In this document: piece by piece, positions 34,084-46,208 of the stretch
How positions within the stretch are numbered: position 1 is the stretch's first letter
How the letters are laid out: each line of letters begins with the position of its first letter
Assembly (NCBI GenBank): GCA_031213475.1
Contig: JARUPZ010000014.1
Span: 124,001-188,000 of the forward strand
Reading direction: 5' to 3'
Length of the DNA: 64,000 nt
Source: Nereocystis luetkeana
Lineage: Eukaryota > Sar > Phaeophyceae > Laminariales > Laminariaceae
Notes under the pieces: generated by a model
Seen by the model: the letters and a program-made list of their open reading frames with translations, nothing else
Database searches by the model: none
Told to the model about the DNA's origin: nothing
Translations under genes and position numbers: made by a program

Positions 34084-36260
34084 GGGCAAGGGGAGGGAGC
34101 TATTGGAATCTCTCTTTGAGCCCACTGCTTTATTTTTATGACATATTGGCAAATAGAAGCGTCTGTGGACGCTTCCATGCCCATGGTGTTTTTAGCCCAC
34201 AAGCCTCTCAGTGGGGCCGGGGTGTTGACACGATTGCGGTAACGTGGCCCGTGTGCAAGCAATAAGCGACGCACGGTAGATCGGGTAAGACTCGTGCATA
34301 TAGAGCAGTGTCCCTGTTTTGTTTTTAGCCTGCAGTGCTATGAGCGGACGGATGCGCAAGGGAGTGTGTATCTTGTCGGAAGCCGAGGAGTGGGCAGGAC
34401 TTGCGTGCATGCTAATGGTACAGTCGACAGATTGCGCGGGATTGTTTTAGGATAACTTCTTGTTTCTCGGTATTTTACGGGGACGTACGTGGCCCGTAAT
34501 CTATGTGCCGATGCGTCATTGCTTTGAGTTGTCGCAGTGAGTGCTTGCTTGTATAGTGGTGGTGTGCTTCTCAATGTTTGCTTGAAATTGAAGGCAAGTC
34601 TGTTTATTTGGTCACGGAAGGTTCTCCGTCATAATTGCTCGTGAAAAATGCCACAATTATATATTGGGGTCTGTCGTGCGTAGGTGTATTTGCTGGTGGT
34701 GTGTTGGGTCGATATTTTGCTTTGTGTGCGGTAGCCCGTATGGCTATGTATTTTATTTATAGGTTCTTTACGATAGGTATTTAGGTGGATGACTTTTCTC
34801 TGCCAGTACCTGGAGACAGAAGGACAACTAATTTGTTGTAATTTTTCGTGGTGCCGCTCGCGCCTTATTTTCGCGGAAGCAGATGCGACGGGATGGTACT
34901 TTTTTGTGCCCATGTCCTGCTGTTACTGTGTGCGCCTGCTCACCACACGTACGACCGCTACTGCTGCTGGTGGTGCTGTTTCTGTACGCTAGGATTCTGC
35001 TGCTGCTGGTTCTGTTGTAGTACACAAGAATATACCTGTCACGCACACCGGAAGAAGAAGGCAGCAGCCACGCCTTGTACCCTTGCCCCTGACGCCATTG
35101 CGTTGCTCGTAGTTGCCCTTTCGCCTGCCGTGTGGCGCTCGAAGCTGTTGATACGTGTGTAGGCACGATGTGTGGGTGTTTTTCTCTTGCATGTCTGCCC
35201 GGGCATATCATATGTGGATTCGGACTTCGCTACGATATCTTTGGCACGCCTTGTACTGTTTTTACATACTATACGTTCCAGCCAGTAGTTATGATGGTGC
35301 TGCAATTCTAGTAGTAGACACGTACAACAGTCTTGTTTTTTGTAGGAGATGTAAACACAGAGAGCTTGGATGAGCCCGTTCTCTTGACCGCGTGGTGGCT
35401 GGCTGGGCGGGGGGGCGATCACCCGGATCGACGACTTGTCCCTTGCCCCGATCAAGCATGTTGCTGTTAAGTTTGCAACGTTCGACTTCAAGCATTTATA
35501 TTATATCCGTAAGGCCGGATAGTCGCGAAAGAAGAGGTGTACATGAACGTTAAAAAGGCCCTTGCATCCCGACAGTCTTACAGTATTGCACGGGGTAACG
35601 GACAGGTTCAGTGATGAGGAACGGAAGTCGAACGAAAGACGACTGCAGTACGCGACGACAGTCAACAATCTGATGTTTCGGCTAAGGCTCACGGCTTATT
35701 GTGATGTGAACGTTGAGCATAGGTTCTCAAACGCTATATATAATATACCAGGTACCTGGTAGGATTTAGAGTGGCGTTCTTCGCTGAGCACAAATGCTGC
35801 AGTAGTCATAGCCGTAAAATCTTGGATTGAAATAACTCAACCTGAAATTATTAACACATGGTGCTGTACTCAAGAACCTTTCGACTATTCTGTATGTACG
35901 GCGTGCTGTATTAATAGTAGTAGTAACCAGCAATGCCCCCGCGCGTCCCGTATTGTGCAGGCATGATACTGCCTGATGCTGACACTGCTCAGCTGCAGGC
36001 TCGAAAAATGCAGAACCACAAGTTCACCGATATTAATATTAATAGTATCCCATTCGACTAATCGGCACGTGGAATGAGCCCGAAGCCCAGCACCGAAGTT
36101 TGAATTACCGTTGTTATGAGTAAGCTCCTGTATTACGACATCCGGCGGCGGAAGAAATCTCTGGTATCGGTTACGTATTTCTGGTACGCTTGGCGCGAAA
36201 CCAGGTGCCAGTGATTTTTTTAATCCTCCACGGACGGATGCCCACTATTTGACTTTTTAG
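34084..36260. other. Intergenic stretch downstream of the membrane-protein gene
   Basis: The 3' end of the transcript should lie in the first few hundred bases; no clear AATAAA is seen, only TTTATTTTTATG near 34131. The rest has CTG/CAG runs (34967-35015) and no supported gene. Confidence 0.35.
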
Positions 36261-36264
36261 TGGC

Positions 36265-37145
36265 GTGCCATGGCAAGGCCCATGGGTTACCATCGGCCAT
36301 GGAGCTGCCGCGGCACGTGCCACGGTTGTGCCCACGGATATCGCCGTGGTACTTGCCGTGGCATCCCACGGCAAGACCCGCGACGGCAATGGCCTCGGCA
36401 AGAGAAGATCTGAACTAACGAAATACGTTACGCCATTGATCGTCAGTCACGCTGCTGTAGTAGTGCATTGATTGGCTAATGGTTTTATTATGAGCGTCTC
36501 AATCAACCTACGAGTCGTGCTTGAGAGTATTTCCAAGCCACAGCATTCCAAGTCGGCCGAATCAACTTCAAGTGTTTCCAAGCATAGCATTCTAGCCGGT
36601 CGAACCAATATATTAGTAGAGTCTTACCAAGCACGGCATTCAAGCACTAATCACTGGCATAGGGTTAGGGTTCGGGTCGGAGGACCGGCTTCTAGCGCCA
36701 AGCACTAAACTTCCGTAAATGCCAACTACCAAGGTGTCCACAAGTCTCTTTTTCGTCCAGATCGTTGTGAACTTGGTAGATTAGAGTATTAATAGCTTGC
36801 CGCTGCCCTCGCCGCGAGCGTTTTCGCGGGTCTTGCCGTGGAGTAGGCATTGCCACGGGACTTGCCGCAGGACTTGCAGCGAGTGCTTTCCTTGGGGCCA
36901 CGCGGGTTTGGCCGTGGGGGCTTTCCGCTGGCCTCGCCGGGAGTCTTGTCGTGGGCATGGCCGTGAGGTTTGCCGCGGGGCTTGCCGTGGCTGTTGGCTG
37001 GGTATTACCGTGATTGGCCGTGGGCATTGCCGTGGTGTGCAGTGGGGCTTGCCGTGAAGGGTTGCCGTGGTGCTTGCCGCGACATCCATTTCATGGTATG
37101 TCGCGACAAATGTCGTGGCATGTCATGGACATTGCCGCGGCACTG
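36265..37145. repeat. Degenerate GCCGTGG / CCACGGC minisatellite, two blocks
   Basis: Two blocks (about 36265-36395 and 36797-37145) consist of 12-18 bp units built on TTGCCGTGG. Between them sits a stretch with repeated CAAGCATAGCATTC-like units. Frames through the blocks read Pro/Ala/Arg- or Gly/Leu-rich nonsense on both strands. Confidence 0.7.
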
Positions 37146-37823
37146 CCAGGAAAAGTCGATTTCATTAAGCTTGGGGGGTGTTGCGATTACCCGTCGGTTT
37201 GCATTTACAGCTGTTGTTACCGAACCCGTGTTCGGGATGGAATATTGACCTCACGCCACGCCAGGGACCTCAGAAATACACAGTAGGCGCACCCCTACCG
37301 TACCGCGCGTCGTGGGGTCCAGCCAACCCCTACGGTAGTTCGCGTGCGCTATGGAGCTGCACCCATGTTTCTTGGGGGAAACTACTTCGAGTTTGTTAGT
37401 CGCACGCTTTGCAGTTCTAAAGGATCTTCGAGCAACTGGTTGTCTTCCGCAGCTGTGCTCCTGGTACAACAGCAGTATACCAGGTAGTTTAACAGCACAT
37501 CTATAATATTTGACGCCGGTGTCGATGCCCCGGCGCCTGCCCAAAGCTGGGATAGACCTTTGAGACCCGTTGTGACCAATCAATGGTGAGTTCCAGGTAA
37601 AATATATTTAAGTCTCTCACACCTGGTGTTTGCACGGCACTCGTGCTGACTTAAAAAAACTAATGGAAGGCAGGGATAGATTCCTGGCCCGTTGATGTTG
37701 TAAGCCCTGTGCTGTATGTAGACGTTATCACCGCTCCCTGCAGTCTAGTAGCGTATCCGAGGTGTGTAATGCGAAGGCGGATTTGTGCTGTTTACATTGT
37801 GCCGTCTATATAGACTACAGTCA

Positions 37824-38012
37824 TGTCAAGGTTTTCTGTCGACCAAGCCAGTTGTTCAGGCGGTGGACTCCGCAACGCCGCCACTTGTCAAGCTTCAAAC
37901 AAGATCTACCGGTACTCTTTTCGACGTTCCTGTAATCGAGAAGGCACCTGTTTGTTTTTCCGCGACGGTGCCAGTCTACTCGCGCGTACACCACATAGGC
38001 TTCATCGAATGA
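37824..38012 (+). CDS. Doubtful small coding segment
   Basis: After CAAG at 37822-37825 one frame reads a 60-codon, non-repetitive segment (KPVVQAVDSATPPLVKLQ at its start, SRVHHIGFIE at its end) to a stop. It has ordinary protein composition but no recognised motif and no clear partner exon. Confidence 0.15.
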   Translation, partial: CQGFLSTKPVVQAVDSATPPLVKLQTRSTGTLFDVPVIEKAPVCFSATVPVYSRVHHIGFIE

Positions 38013-38879
38013 TTTTCTGAGCATGTAGGCACGGATTGCCAGCTCGGCTCACTGTGCCTTGCTGGGGGCAAAGCGGTATGTGGCGTATGTGCGGCTGGCT
38101 GGCCGGCAGCAGCAACAGCGGAGCGACGCAGGATTTTTTCGGGGGAAGGATGTTTGTTGTCCCCGGACAGTAATTGTAGTCACAGGTTGTGGAAACCCCA
38201 CAAAATCAAAAATACGAAATACACGACAATGCTGACCAAAATCGACAATGCCTACGAAGTCCGCCATGATGATTTCACCGCGTCTACAGGCGAAAGAGTT
38301 GGCCAGACAGGATGAGGTGAGGCCACTCTCGACGTTTTTCGCTCTGGGCTGCAGCAAAGGACTACACACTTGGATTTTGGCGAACCCTAAAATGTGCACG
38401 AACGAGCAACGTATTTTGTATTTCGCGTTTGTTTTCAACTTGTTTCTGGCAAAGGTCAACCCTCCGTGTCACTGTCTCGATGTCTACTGATCTACTGGTA
38501 CTGATCTACTGGTACTGATCTACTGGTACCAGGTACCGGGTATGGGCCACGATAGGAGAGCAGGAGAGGTAAACATACGAGCGGGAGGGTGTGATCCACA
38601 TGGCACCAAAGCTGCCTATTACTAACTAGGCACTGCTTTGGGCATGATGTACCGCTCCAATACAGGTCGTCTCATTCTATTCCTTGTGTTCTTGCTCCGA
38701 ATGATTTCGAGTGTATCAAACTAAAAGGTACCAGGTACACTCGTAATACTCGTCTGTCTTGTACGAGCTGGGCCAGCCGTAAAACAGATTTTCATTCGAT
38801 CGGCGGTTTTGCGGTCATTTCGAAACATTTTTACTCCAAATTTGACAACCGTGTTTCTGAGCTATTAATAGGCCCTCTA

Positions 38880-39640
38880 CCATGCGGTACGACTTTTGAG
38901 CTTCAGATTTCGACCCGATCGCATTTTCAGATGTGAACTTGGCGAATCGCAACAGCCTTCCTATGCGGAAAAATCAGATTTATTGTGTGTGTAGACATTC
39001 GAGCAAACGCCGAGACCAACTGCTGTTTTTGTGGTTTGGCGCCGCGAAGAGGCGCGCTGGGTGCGCTGCACTACGCGTAGGACCCATGCGTCCGAGCCAA
39101 GGCTGACTACCTCTGGTCTGTCGGCGAAGAGACGTGGCGAGTGCGCTAGAGCCACCTGTCTTGGTATTTTGGGTTCCGTGTTGTGACTGACTGCTGCTGC
39201 TGCTGCTGCTGTACAGCAGTGTAGTCTGCGTACGAGTACTCGTACGTATCCACGGAGAGGTGCGTGCCGAGTGCGCTTCTCTTGGTCTCTAGGCCCGAGC
39301 CCGCGCCAGGCGACTGTAGTCTGGCCATGGAGGGTCGCGCCGCCCGAGCGTCGGGCGCGAAGCAACGCCGCTATACAGCTGTGTCACCTTCCAACTCATC
39401 GATCGTTCTGCTGCTGTTTGCTGTCATGGATAACATCTTGAATTTAGAGAGCATGCCATTTTTCGATTGGAAAATCTGATGACCCAGGTCGTCGGATTTT
39501 GTCCCAAAATCCGATGACTTGGGTCATCGGATTCTCGAATCGAAAAAATTCCGGTCGGATTTTGCATATTTGGACTGCATAAGCAGGGTCATTCGTTTTT
39601 GAGATGGAAAAATACAAATCTGAAGCTCGAAATCGAACCG
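38880..39640 (+). repeat. Tandem duplication, unit 1
   Basis: About 760 bp repeated at 40028-40795 (start-to-start distance about 1.14 kb). Shared blocks: CCATGCGGT, TTTGAGCTTCAGATTT, AGATTTATTGTGTGTGTAGA, GCCGAGACCAACTGCTGTTT, a (CTG)n run, and CACGGAGAGG. It contains a hairpin at about 39474-39533 made of GATGACCCAGGTCGTCGGAT and its mirror. A minus-strand 134-codon frame survives in both units but with length-changing differences, so it is not called. Confidence 0.8.
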
Positions 39641-40027
39641 CATAGGAAACAGCCTTACTTGCAGACTTCCTAAGTTTTGGAATCCGAGTTGATGTCGTCG
39701 AGCAAAGCCATACCAGGTACCAGGTATCGAATAAATCTCGTCACACACGTGGATATTTCCGTGTCAAGCCTATGCGAAACCGAAAAAATCTGTACAGCAG
39801 TGGATGACTCTGATTCTCGGTGTGAACATTCCTTGAGGGAATGGCAAAACGGTCTATATCCTCACTGCTGTCGCCTTATTCATTGTCGATAGACAATGTG
39901 TTTTATGATTCGCAATGCAAGTTCAAGATGTTACGATGAGGGACACAAAATCCCGACTTCCCACCCAGTTTTTCGTTTTTGTATCTGAATTTTTGACACG
40001 TATTTTTTATTAGTATATGGGCGTTTC

Positions 40028-40795
40028 CCATGCGGTTCGATTTTTGAGCTTCAGATTTTGACCCGATCACATTTCAGATGTGAACTTGGCAAATCGAAAT
40101 GGTCTTCCTATGCGGAAACATCAGATTTATTGTGTGTGTAGACATTCGAGCAAACGCCGAGACCAACTGCTGTTTTTGTGGTTTGGCGCCGCGAAGAGAC
40201 GCGCTGGGTGGGCTGCCCTGCGCGTAGGACCCAAGCGTCCGTGCCAAGGCTGACTGCCTCTGGTCTGGCGGCGAAGAGACGTGGCGAGTGCGCTAGAGCC
40301 AACCTGTCTTGGTATTTTTGGTTCCTTTTTGTGACCGACTGCTGCTGCTGCTGTTGTACAGCAGTGTCGTCTACGAGGACTCGAGCGTATCCACGGAGAG
40401 GTTCGTGCGGAGTGCGCTTCTCTTGGTCTCTAGGCCCAAGCCCGCGCCAAGCCACTGTAGTCTGGCCACGGAAGGACGCGCCGCCCGAGTGTCGGGCGCG
40501 AAGCAACGTCGCTATACAGCTGTGTCACTATCCAACTCATCGGTCGTTCTGCTGCTGTTTGCTGTCGTGGATAACATGTTGAATTTAGAAAGCCTGCCTT
40601 TTTTCGATTTGGAAATCTGATGACCCAGGTCGTCGGATTTTGGGCCAAAATCCGACGACTTGGGTCATCGGATTCTCAGCTCGATAAAATTCCGGTCGGA
40701 TTTTGCATAGTTGAACTGCGTAAGCAGGGTCATTCTTTTTATAGATCGAGAGGTACAAATCTGAAGCTCGAAATAGAACCGCATAGGAAACAGTC
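40028..40795 (+). repeat. Tandem duplication, unit 2
   Basis: Second unit of the duplication, same order of blocks. The hairpin recurs at about 40616-40675 with compensating spacing, and the (CTG)n run is shorter than in unit 1. Confidence 0.8.
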
Positions 40796-41174
40796 AAACG
40801 AAAATATTCACGGTGGCACGTTTTTAATTTTTCAATTTTTTCAGTCACTTTGACTCAAAACAAAAATCCCGATTCTATTAATATCGGGCTAGCTCACGAA
40901 AAAAATGAAAAATTAAAAACGTACTCCCGTAAATGAATTTGATACGTATACTAATCGAAAGCACGTGCCAAAATATCAGGTTCTGATTCTCAAAAACCGT
41001 CGCGAAAATCCAGTTCAGCCAATGTGTTTGCGTCTTGCCCGGCCCAGCTCGTACCTGGTACTGCAAGTGTACACTTACACTCTCCAGTGGTACATTTTCA
41101 AATTACGTACGGCTGGGTACGTGCAATAGGCAGATGCTCCTAGCCTGTGTTAATGACTAAAGGCAAAATTTAGG

Positions 41175-41206
41175 GGAAGTGAGCTAATGTGAGAACATCA
41201 TCATCA
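41175..41206 (+). repeat. 3'-end fragment of dispersed repeat B
   Basis: Only the terminal block (GAGCTAATGTGAGAACATC) with three ATC units is present, matching the ends at 8424 and 43960. Confidence 0.5.
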
Positions 41207-41399
41207 GTACCTGAGGCTGTTTCCTATGCGGCTCGATTTCAAACTTCAGATGTGTATTTTTCAATATAAAAGATGAATGACCCTGCTTATGCAGTCCGAA
41301 TATGCAAGATCCGACCGGAAACAAATCAAAGACGGTCGGAGGCGGGAGAAACCCGCCGACCAAAAACGGTTTGGATAAGGCTGAGGATCGTCATTGGTA

Positions 41400-41785
41400 T
41401 ATTCAGAAGACCACCCGTGTCCAATACTTGCAGTATCAGCCCAAATTTCCGTGAGTACTGGCCGTACGCGCAGTATTGCGCCACGAAATACTCGAGAGTA
41501 CAGGCAGTATTATCCCCACTATATTACACTATATTACCAAAGATACTGCGAGTATGAGCAGTATCGAATAACTGAAATCGATCTCAAGACAGGCCAAAAC
41601 CGCAAAGTATTGCGAACATGAGCAGTAGTCTCAATGTGGAACCCCGAAATACTCGGGCTAAAAATACGCGAAGCACACACGACAGTATCAGAACCCCGAC
41701 GTACTGCCAGTAGTCGCAGTGCGAGCAGTCTCGAACCTTGACGTACCGCCAGTACTCGCAGTACCTCCACTATTGCTCGCCGAGA
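41400..41785. repeat. CAGTACTCGCAGTAC-type degenerate array
   Basis: Same style of short degenerate units as at 26280-27080, including CCAGTACTCGCAGTACC at about 41749-41765. Confidence 0.5.
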
Positions 41786-42309
41786 GTGCTTGTAGTTGTT
41801 ACCCCTCTCTATCGTGAACATCTATCGCCGCAGCAGTCAGTAAAGTGTATGCGATTGACTTAAAAGAGAACGGAGACTCAGCCGCGAAAATGAAAAAACT
41901 CGTAATTTGCCGAGTATTTTCAGAGTTGCTGTGTTTTGCTGCTTGCGGTACTCGTATCCCAACCAGCTGACCCTAACCACGCGATTCCAGCCGTCAGATC
42001 GTGCAGCAGTCAAATCTAAAAGTGTTCGTTCACTAGGCCTCTTCTCGTAGTTTTGTGGTTTGGTTGTTGGTATTGAAGGCCCAATATCATACTGTTAGGG
42101 GTGTTGTAGTATTGTAGCGTACCCGTACGATTGCAGTCTGTTGTTTTACCGAAAAAGACAAGGGTTTCTCGTATATCGATCTGTTCTAAATTCCCGAGAG
42201 TCTTTGCCGAGTTCAACGGAAGGACACGCCTACTGATGAATGCACTACTGGACTACGACTACGCGTGGTATTACTACAGTAGTTGCCGTATCATTATGAA
42301 GCATCAATA

Positions 42310-42496
42310 ACCCTAAGTCATTCGATCGAGACGGGCGCCTTGAAAGACAATACCGAGGAGTCGAACAGTTCGGGGGCGCCCCGCGAAGGGAGGGACCCGG
42401 GGATAAAACGGCAGCAACCCCGAGGCCGAGAGGTCGAAGGAGATACATCGACGCTCGCAGCAGCAACACAAAACAAACCTCCAGCAACCTCGATGT
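42310..42496 (+). CDS. Candidate upstream exon of the SET-domain gene
   Basis: A Ser/Glu/Arg-rich open segment (ALKDNTEESNSSGAPREG early, ATQNKPPATS at its end) stops at the donor CTCGAT|GTAATA in phase 2. It joins in phase over a 75-bp intron to 42572. No start codon is visible. Low complexity makes the call uncertain, and the left boundary is approximate. Confidence 0.25.
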
Positions 42497-42571
42497 AATA
42501 ATTGCCGATTAACGCTTGAGCAGCTAGGTGAAATACATACTGCGGCTCTAGTAACCCCTAAAATTTAGCAG

Positions 42572-42732
42572 AGAGGAAGACGTTCGACGCCGCCGAGATA
42601 GTCGAGGGAAAGCGATAGCGATCGCGAGAGGCCGAGCGATCAAAGAGGCCTACAGCAGTAGCTTTGCGACAACTCAAGACCGCACAGTATTAATCGCAAC
42701 AAGCAGCCACACGAAAAAATATCCAGGAACTG
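42572..42732 (+). CDS. Candidate upstream exon of the SET-domain gene
   Basis: Begins after TTTAGCAG and reads EEDVRRRRDSRGKAIAIARG and onward through SSHTKKYPGT to a donor ACTG|GTGAAA in phase 1, which fits the acceptor at 43185. The frame stays open to 42799, so a longer exon is possible. Basic, disordered type; no domain. Confidence 0.25.
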
Positions 42733-42880
42733 GTGAAACTTGCTGCCTTCAAGAAACAACCTTGGTGTCTCGCCAGGAGCCAGAAATTACTTCGTCCTAA
42801 AAATCAGAACCTGAAGCCGGTACGTTTACGATAATCCTGACTGTGGATATTTTTTACAGTGCCTGGTACACCAGAGTACA

Positions 42881-42976
42881 CGGCTGTAAAGAACTGCGAA
42901 GGCCCAGAAGTAAGGCTCTTTGGGCGGACGGAATCGAAGATGATCTCCAGACAAGCGTGGGAAATCGATGCGAGGC
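42881..42976 (+). repeat. Repeat E, copy 2
   Basis: Matches 26918-27002 in the same orientation (TGTAAAGAACTGCGAAGGCC and following blocks). It lies between two candidate exons. Confidence 0.5.
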
Positions 42977-43184
42977 AGAGGCTACAGGTTTCGTAGTCTC
43001 GTGTTGTGCCGCTACACATGTACTTCTCATACGAGTACGAGTGCGAGTACAACATACGAAAGTTTCTCGGCCGTTATTATGGTGCACTCGGTACTACTCC
43101 TGCAATTAGATAGATCGCAATCTACGACGAGGCGGAGTGTTCGAGGTATTTATGTGAACAAGACTGCCTATCTCCTCCTTGCAG

Positions 43185-43468
43185 CTGAGAGTAGCACCGA
43201 GCCTCGATCTCCCACAGAGAGGGAGGTTCGACGCGGCAGCGCTTGGCTTTCTCGGGGGCGCCTCCGATGGTGCGGTGAAGATGCGGCGGAGGCCTTGTCT
43301 TGCAACCCGCCAAGAGAGCGGCCGAGAAAGCGAGGGCTTGCCGCCGAGCCGAGCACATCTGTGCCCGGGGGCCCTAACTCCAGTACAAAGCTGGAGATTG
43401 CCACCGCGCGCTCAGGCTCTCCTCAGAAGGGCCGTCGTGGCTCGAGATTGATTTGTGTGTTATGCGCA
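43185..43468 (+). CDS. Candidate upstream exon of the SET-domain gene
   Basis: A GC-rich block after the strong acceptor CTCCTCCTTGCAG. In the frame compatible with 42732 it reads ESSTEPRSPTEREVRRG and then a Pro/Arg/Ser-rich stretch ending SPQKGRRGSRLICVLCA at a donor GCA|GTATAC, phase 0, fitting the exon at 45810. A second plus-strand frame and a minus-strand frame are also open, so the frame is not certain. Confidence 0.3.
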
Positions 43469-43711
43469 GTATACTCGGAGTATGACGTATACTTCGACCA
43501 TCTGCGCACCGATTCGATTTTTTCATCCCAATTTAATCGCGGAAAACATTCTCGGATGGTCCCAGGAGTGGGAGTTGGAGCAAACTACTTTCGGGGAAGG
43601 CAACTGGAGTATTCAAGAGTACGGGCAGTATTTCGGGAGTAGCTACTGGGAGTACTCGCAGTATTTACGGACTCAATACTCTTGATATTTTTTACCCCTC
43701 TTCGTGTTTTT

Positions 43712-43962
43712 TTTTTCTCTTTTCTCGGGTGTAAATCTGGTACGATGGATATGCTCCTGGTATTCTTTTGGTTGCAAGTGATACGGAATGTTACACCACA
43801 GCTCGATAGCACCGTTTCCCGTACGGGCTGATCACGATACTGCCGTGGGCACTATTTCGTACCTGGTACTTGTTTGTTCACTCCCATCGAGATGTATTTT
43901 GAGTACAGCCTGTTTTGTGACCACAGGCAGGATTTCAGCGAAGTGGGCTAATGAGAGAACAT
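43712..43962 (+). mobile_element. Dispersed repeat B, copy 2
   Basis: A copy of 8150-8424 with the same 3' end (GGCTAATGAGAGAACATCAT) but only two ATC units of tail. Confidence 0.6.
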
Positions 43963-43974
43963 CATTGTCTTGCT

Positions 43975-45150
43975 CTGAGTACTCCGAGTATTTCGGATGT
44001 TTGTACTGCGGGTGCTGCATGCACTCGAGGATCACTGCTTATGCTCCCAGTTTTCGCAGTATTTGGTCCTTCAGTACTGCTGATACTCCCAGTACCCGCA
44101 GCGTTTAGGCCACCAGTACTACACTACTCCCAGTACTCGAAGTACGAAATGCACTCGATGCTCCGAGTATACTCGGGGTATGAAATGCCTGGTATACTGG
44201 GAGTATCTGTGGTATAGTAGTACATACTCGCACTGTGGTATAGTACATAGATGCCGGGTATGTCACGTGCTTGCGCGAGTACTGCTGTAGTTGTGTGCCC
44301 TTAATCTCTAGGGCTGGAAGATTCACGCGAGTGCACCTTGGTGTTGAAGCTCGTGGTAACTTGGTCCAGGGATGGCGTAGCAACGGTGTTACTTTGATAC
44401 CGCAGTAGATGAGGTCTCGGCGGTCGCCCGTGCTGCACGCAACTCCTTAGCCTATACGTACTGGTATTCAGTACTAGAGCTGTACTTTCAACGACGCCAT
44501 GAGCCTTACTGACTTGCCGGCCTCGTCAGTCTTACCGGGTACTTCTGCTGTATCATACCAGGTACCACCACAACAATAACGTGCCAGTCTTTTTTATACT
44601 GGTATATGAATGATGCGGCAACAGTACGGGCCTCCTCCCTTGTATGAGTACTACAAATACGAACTGTATTTGAAAGTACCTTTGGTCGTGAAGCCTGAAA
44701 CATGCCTGGCAAGGTGTTACACGGAGAGGACGCTACGACGCCTCATACGAAGTACCAGGTATATGGACTACAGTCATATATACTTGCTGCTGCTATCGAC
44801 ATAATGTGGACGAGTTCGTTATCGCCAGGTTGCCGTCTTACCCTTCCTTGACTGGTACGGCAGCAGCTGCCTGACAGCGAGGTCACCGCAGTTGCAATAC
44901 GATAACTACATATCGTAGGTCTTCCCAATACCTATACTGCACAGGTGCTCCCAGTATACTTGAATACTCGGAGTATCGAGTGCGTTTCGAACTGCGAGCA
45001 TTGAAACTATTGCAGTGCTGGTGGCCGAAAAACTGCGAGTATTGGAAATATGAGCAGTACTGGAGGCTAGAATACTGCCGGTTCTGGGAGTATGAGCAGT
45101 GCATAATCCCGAGTACAAGCAGTACCCTCAGTACAAGCATCCGAAATACT
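43975..45150. repeat. CAGTACTCG-type degenerate arrays
   Basis: Two dense patches (43975-44225 and 44930-45150) of short units such as ACTCCCAGTACTCG and CGAGTATTGG, in both orientations. Between them is unique-looking sequence with no supported exon. If the candidate upstream exons are real, all of this is intron. Confidence 0.5.
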
Positions 45151-45809
45151 GGAGAGCTCAGCTCGGAGACCGGGGGAAGTCGTACGAGGCTAGAACAACA
45201 TCAGCGATAAAGTAGGCGTTGAACTGCAGCTCGTCTTTGTTATTATCCTATCGTGTAATGTAATACTGTAGTACTATCAACTGTTGTGTTATATCCTTGT
45301 TTTCAGATGTAAGCACCCTTAATTTCCCCGCTCTTCATATTATCCAACTGACGACAAATGTGTGTGAATACAACTCAGCAATCCCAGCAGACCGATGACT
45401 ACATCGTAATCCTCGAATCATGTCATAGCCGAATGTATTCGGGTAAGAAAGTACTTGGAACGAAGGATGCCATAGACGAATATCCCCTCGCACATGACAA
45501 GCCTTTCCCATTGGTCGTACTTTCGATGGAAACTCGGTGGGACAACGTCTGCTGTGAACAGCGACTCTAGCGAGCGCCTTGTGCGAGGACGTTTTGCCTA
45601 TGAAAAAATAATTTGAAAGCCATACGCCACCGCCGTGTACCAGTATCGGTGACGAACCATCGATGTGAAGGTACTCAAACAACCAAAACAACCCTCTGAG
45701 ACCCTATCGCCCTCACGCCACTTCGACATCTACGATGGCGACGATCGTTCACTTTACCGCGCGCGTGCTACTACGTACATTGTACCTGGTATACTACTGC
45801 ATACTATAG

Positions 45810-46208
45810 GCAGAGCGGAAGGCGAGAGAGGAAAACCAAGGCAAGAAGCGCAAACGATCAGCCGCGGCACCAGCAGCCACAACCGCAAGACCCACTCCGA
45901 AGCGGATAAAAGCGGGCAAGACCAGCGGTTGTGACAGGCGCAAGCGACCGTCGCGGGCAAAGGAAGCGGCGACGGGGCCTCGACGAGAGACGCCCAAGGT
46001 CGTTGTCAAGGCCGCTAGCAGTGCCAGAGAGACGGAGCGGGCAAAGGGAAAGGCAAAGGGGATACATGGACAACAACAGCCCAAGGTCGCTATCAAGGAC
46101 GCCAGCAGTGCCAGAGAGAGAGAGCGCCAGGGGAAGAGGCCCGGTGCTAGGCGGCGAGAAGAACCCCGTGCAGCCGCCCGGCAGAGGGGCCCGGACGAGT
46201 ATCGCAAG
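45810..46208 (+). CDS. SET-domain gene, tentative N-terminal exon (basic region with NLS)
   Basis: A frame of 133 codons without ATG, opening after CATACTATAG and rich in Lys, Arg and Ala. It contains GKKRKRS near the start, a likely nuclear localisation signal, and an internal repeat: [19 protein letters not shown] and [18 protein letters not shown]. The end is uncertain: AAG|GTTTGC keeps phase 0 with the next exon, but GG|GTATGC at 46247 is the better donor and would add [13 protein letters not shown]. No domain; probably disordered. Confidence 0.55.

Noticed and set aside
33388..34152. 254-codon minus-strand frame
   Set aside because: Antisense shadow of the last exon of the membrane-protein gene; the sense protein has coherent membrane segments.
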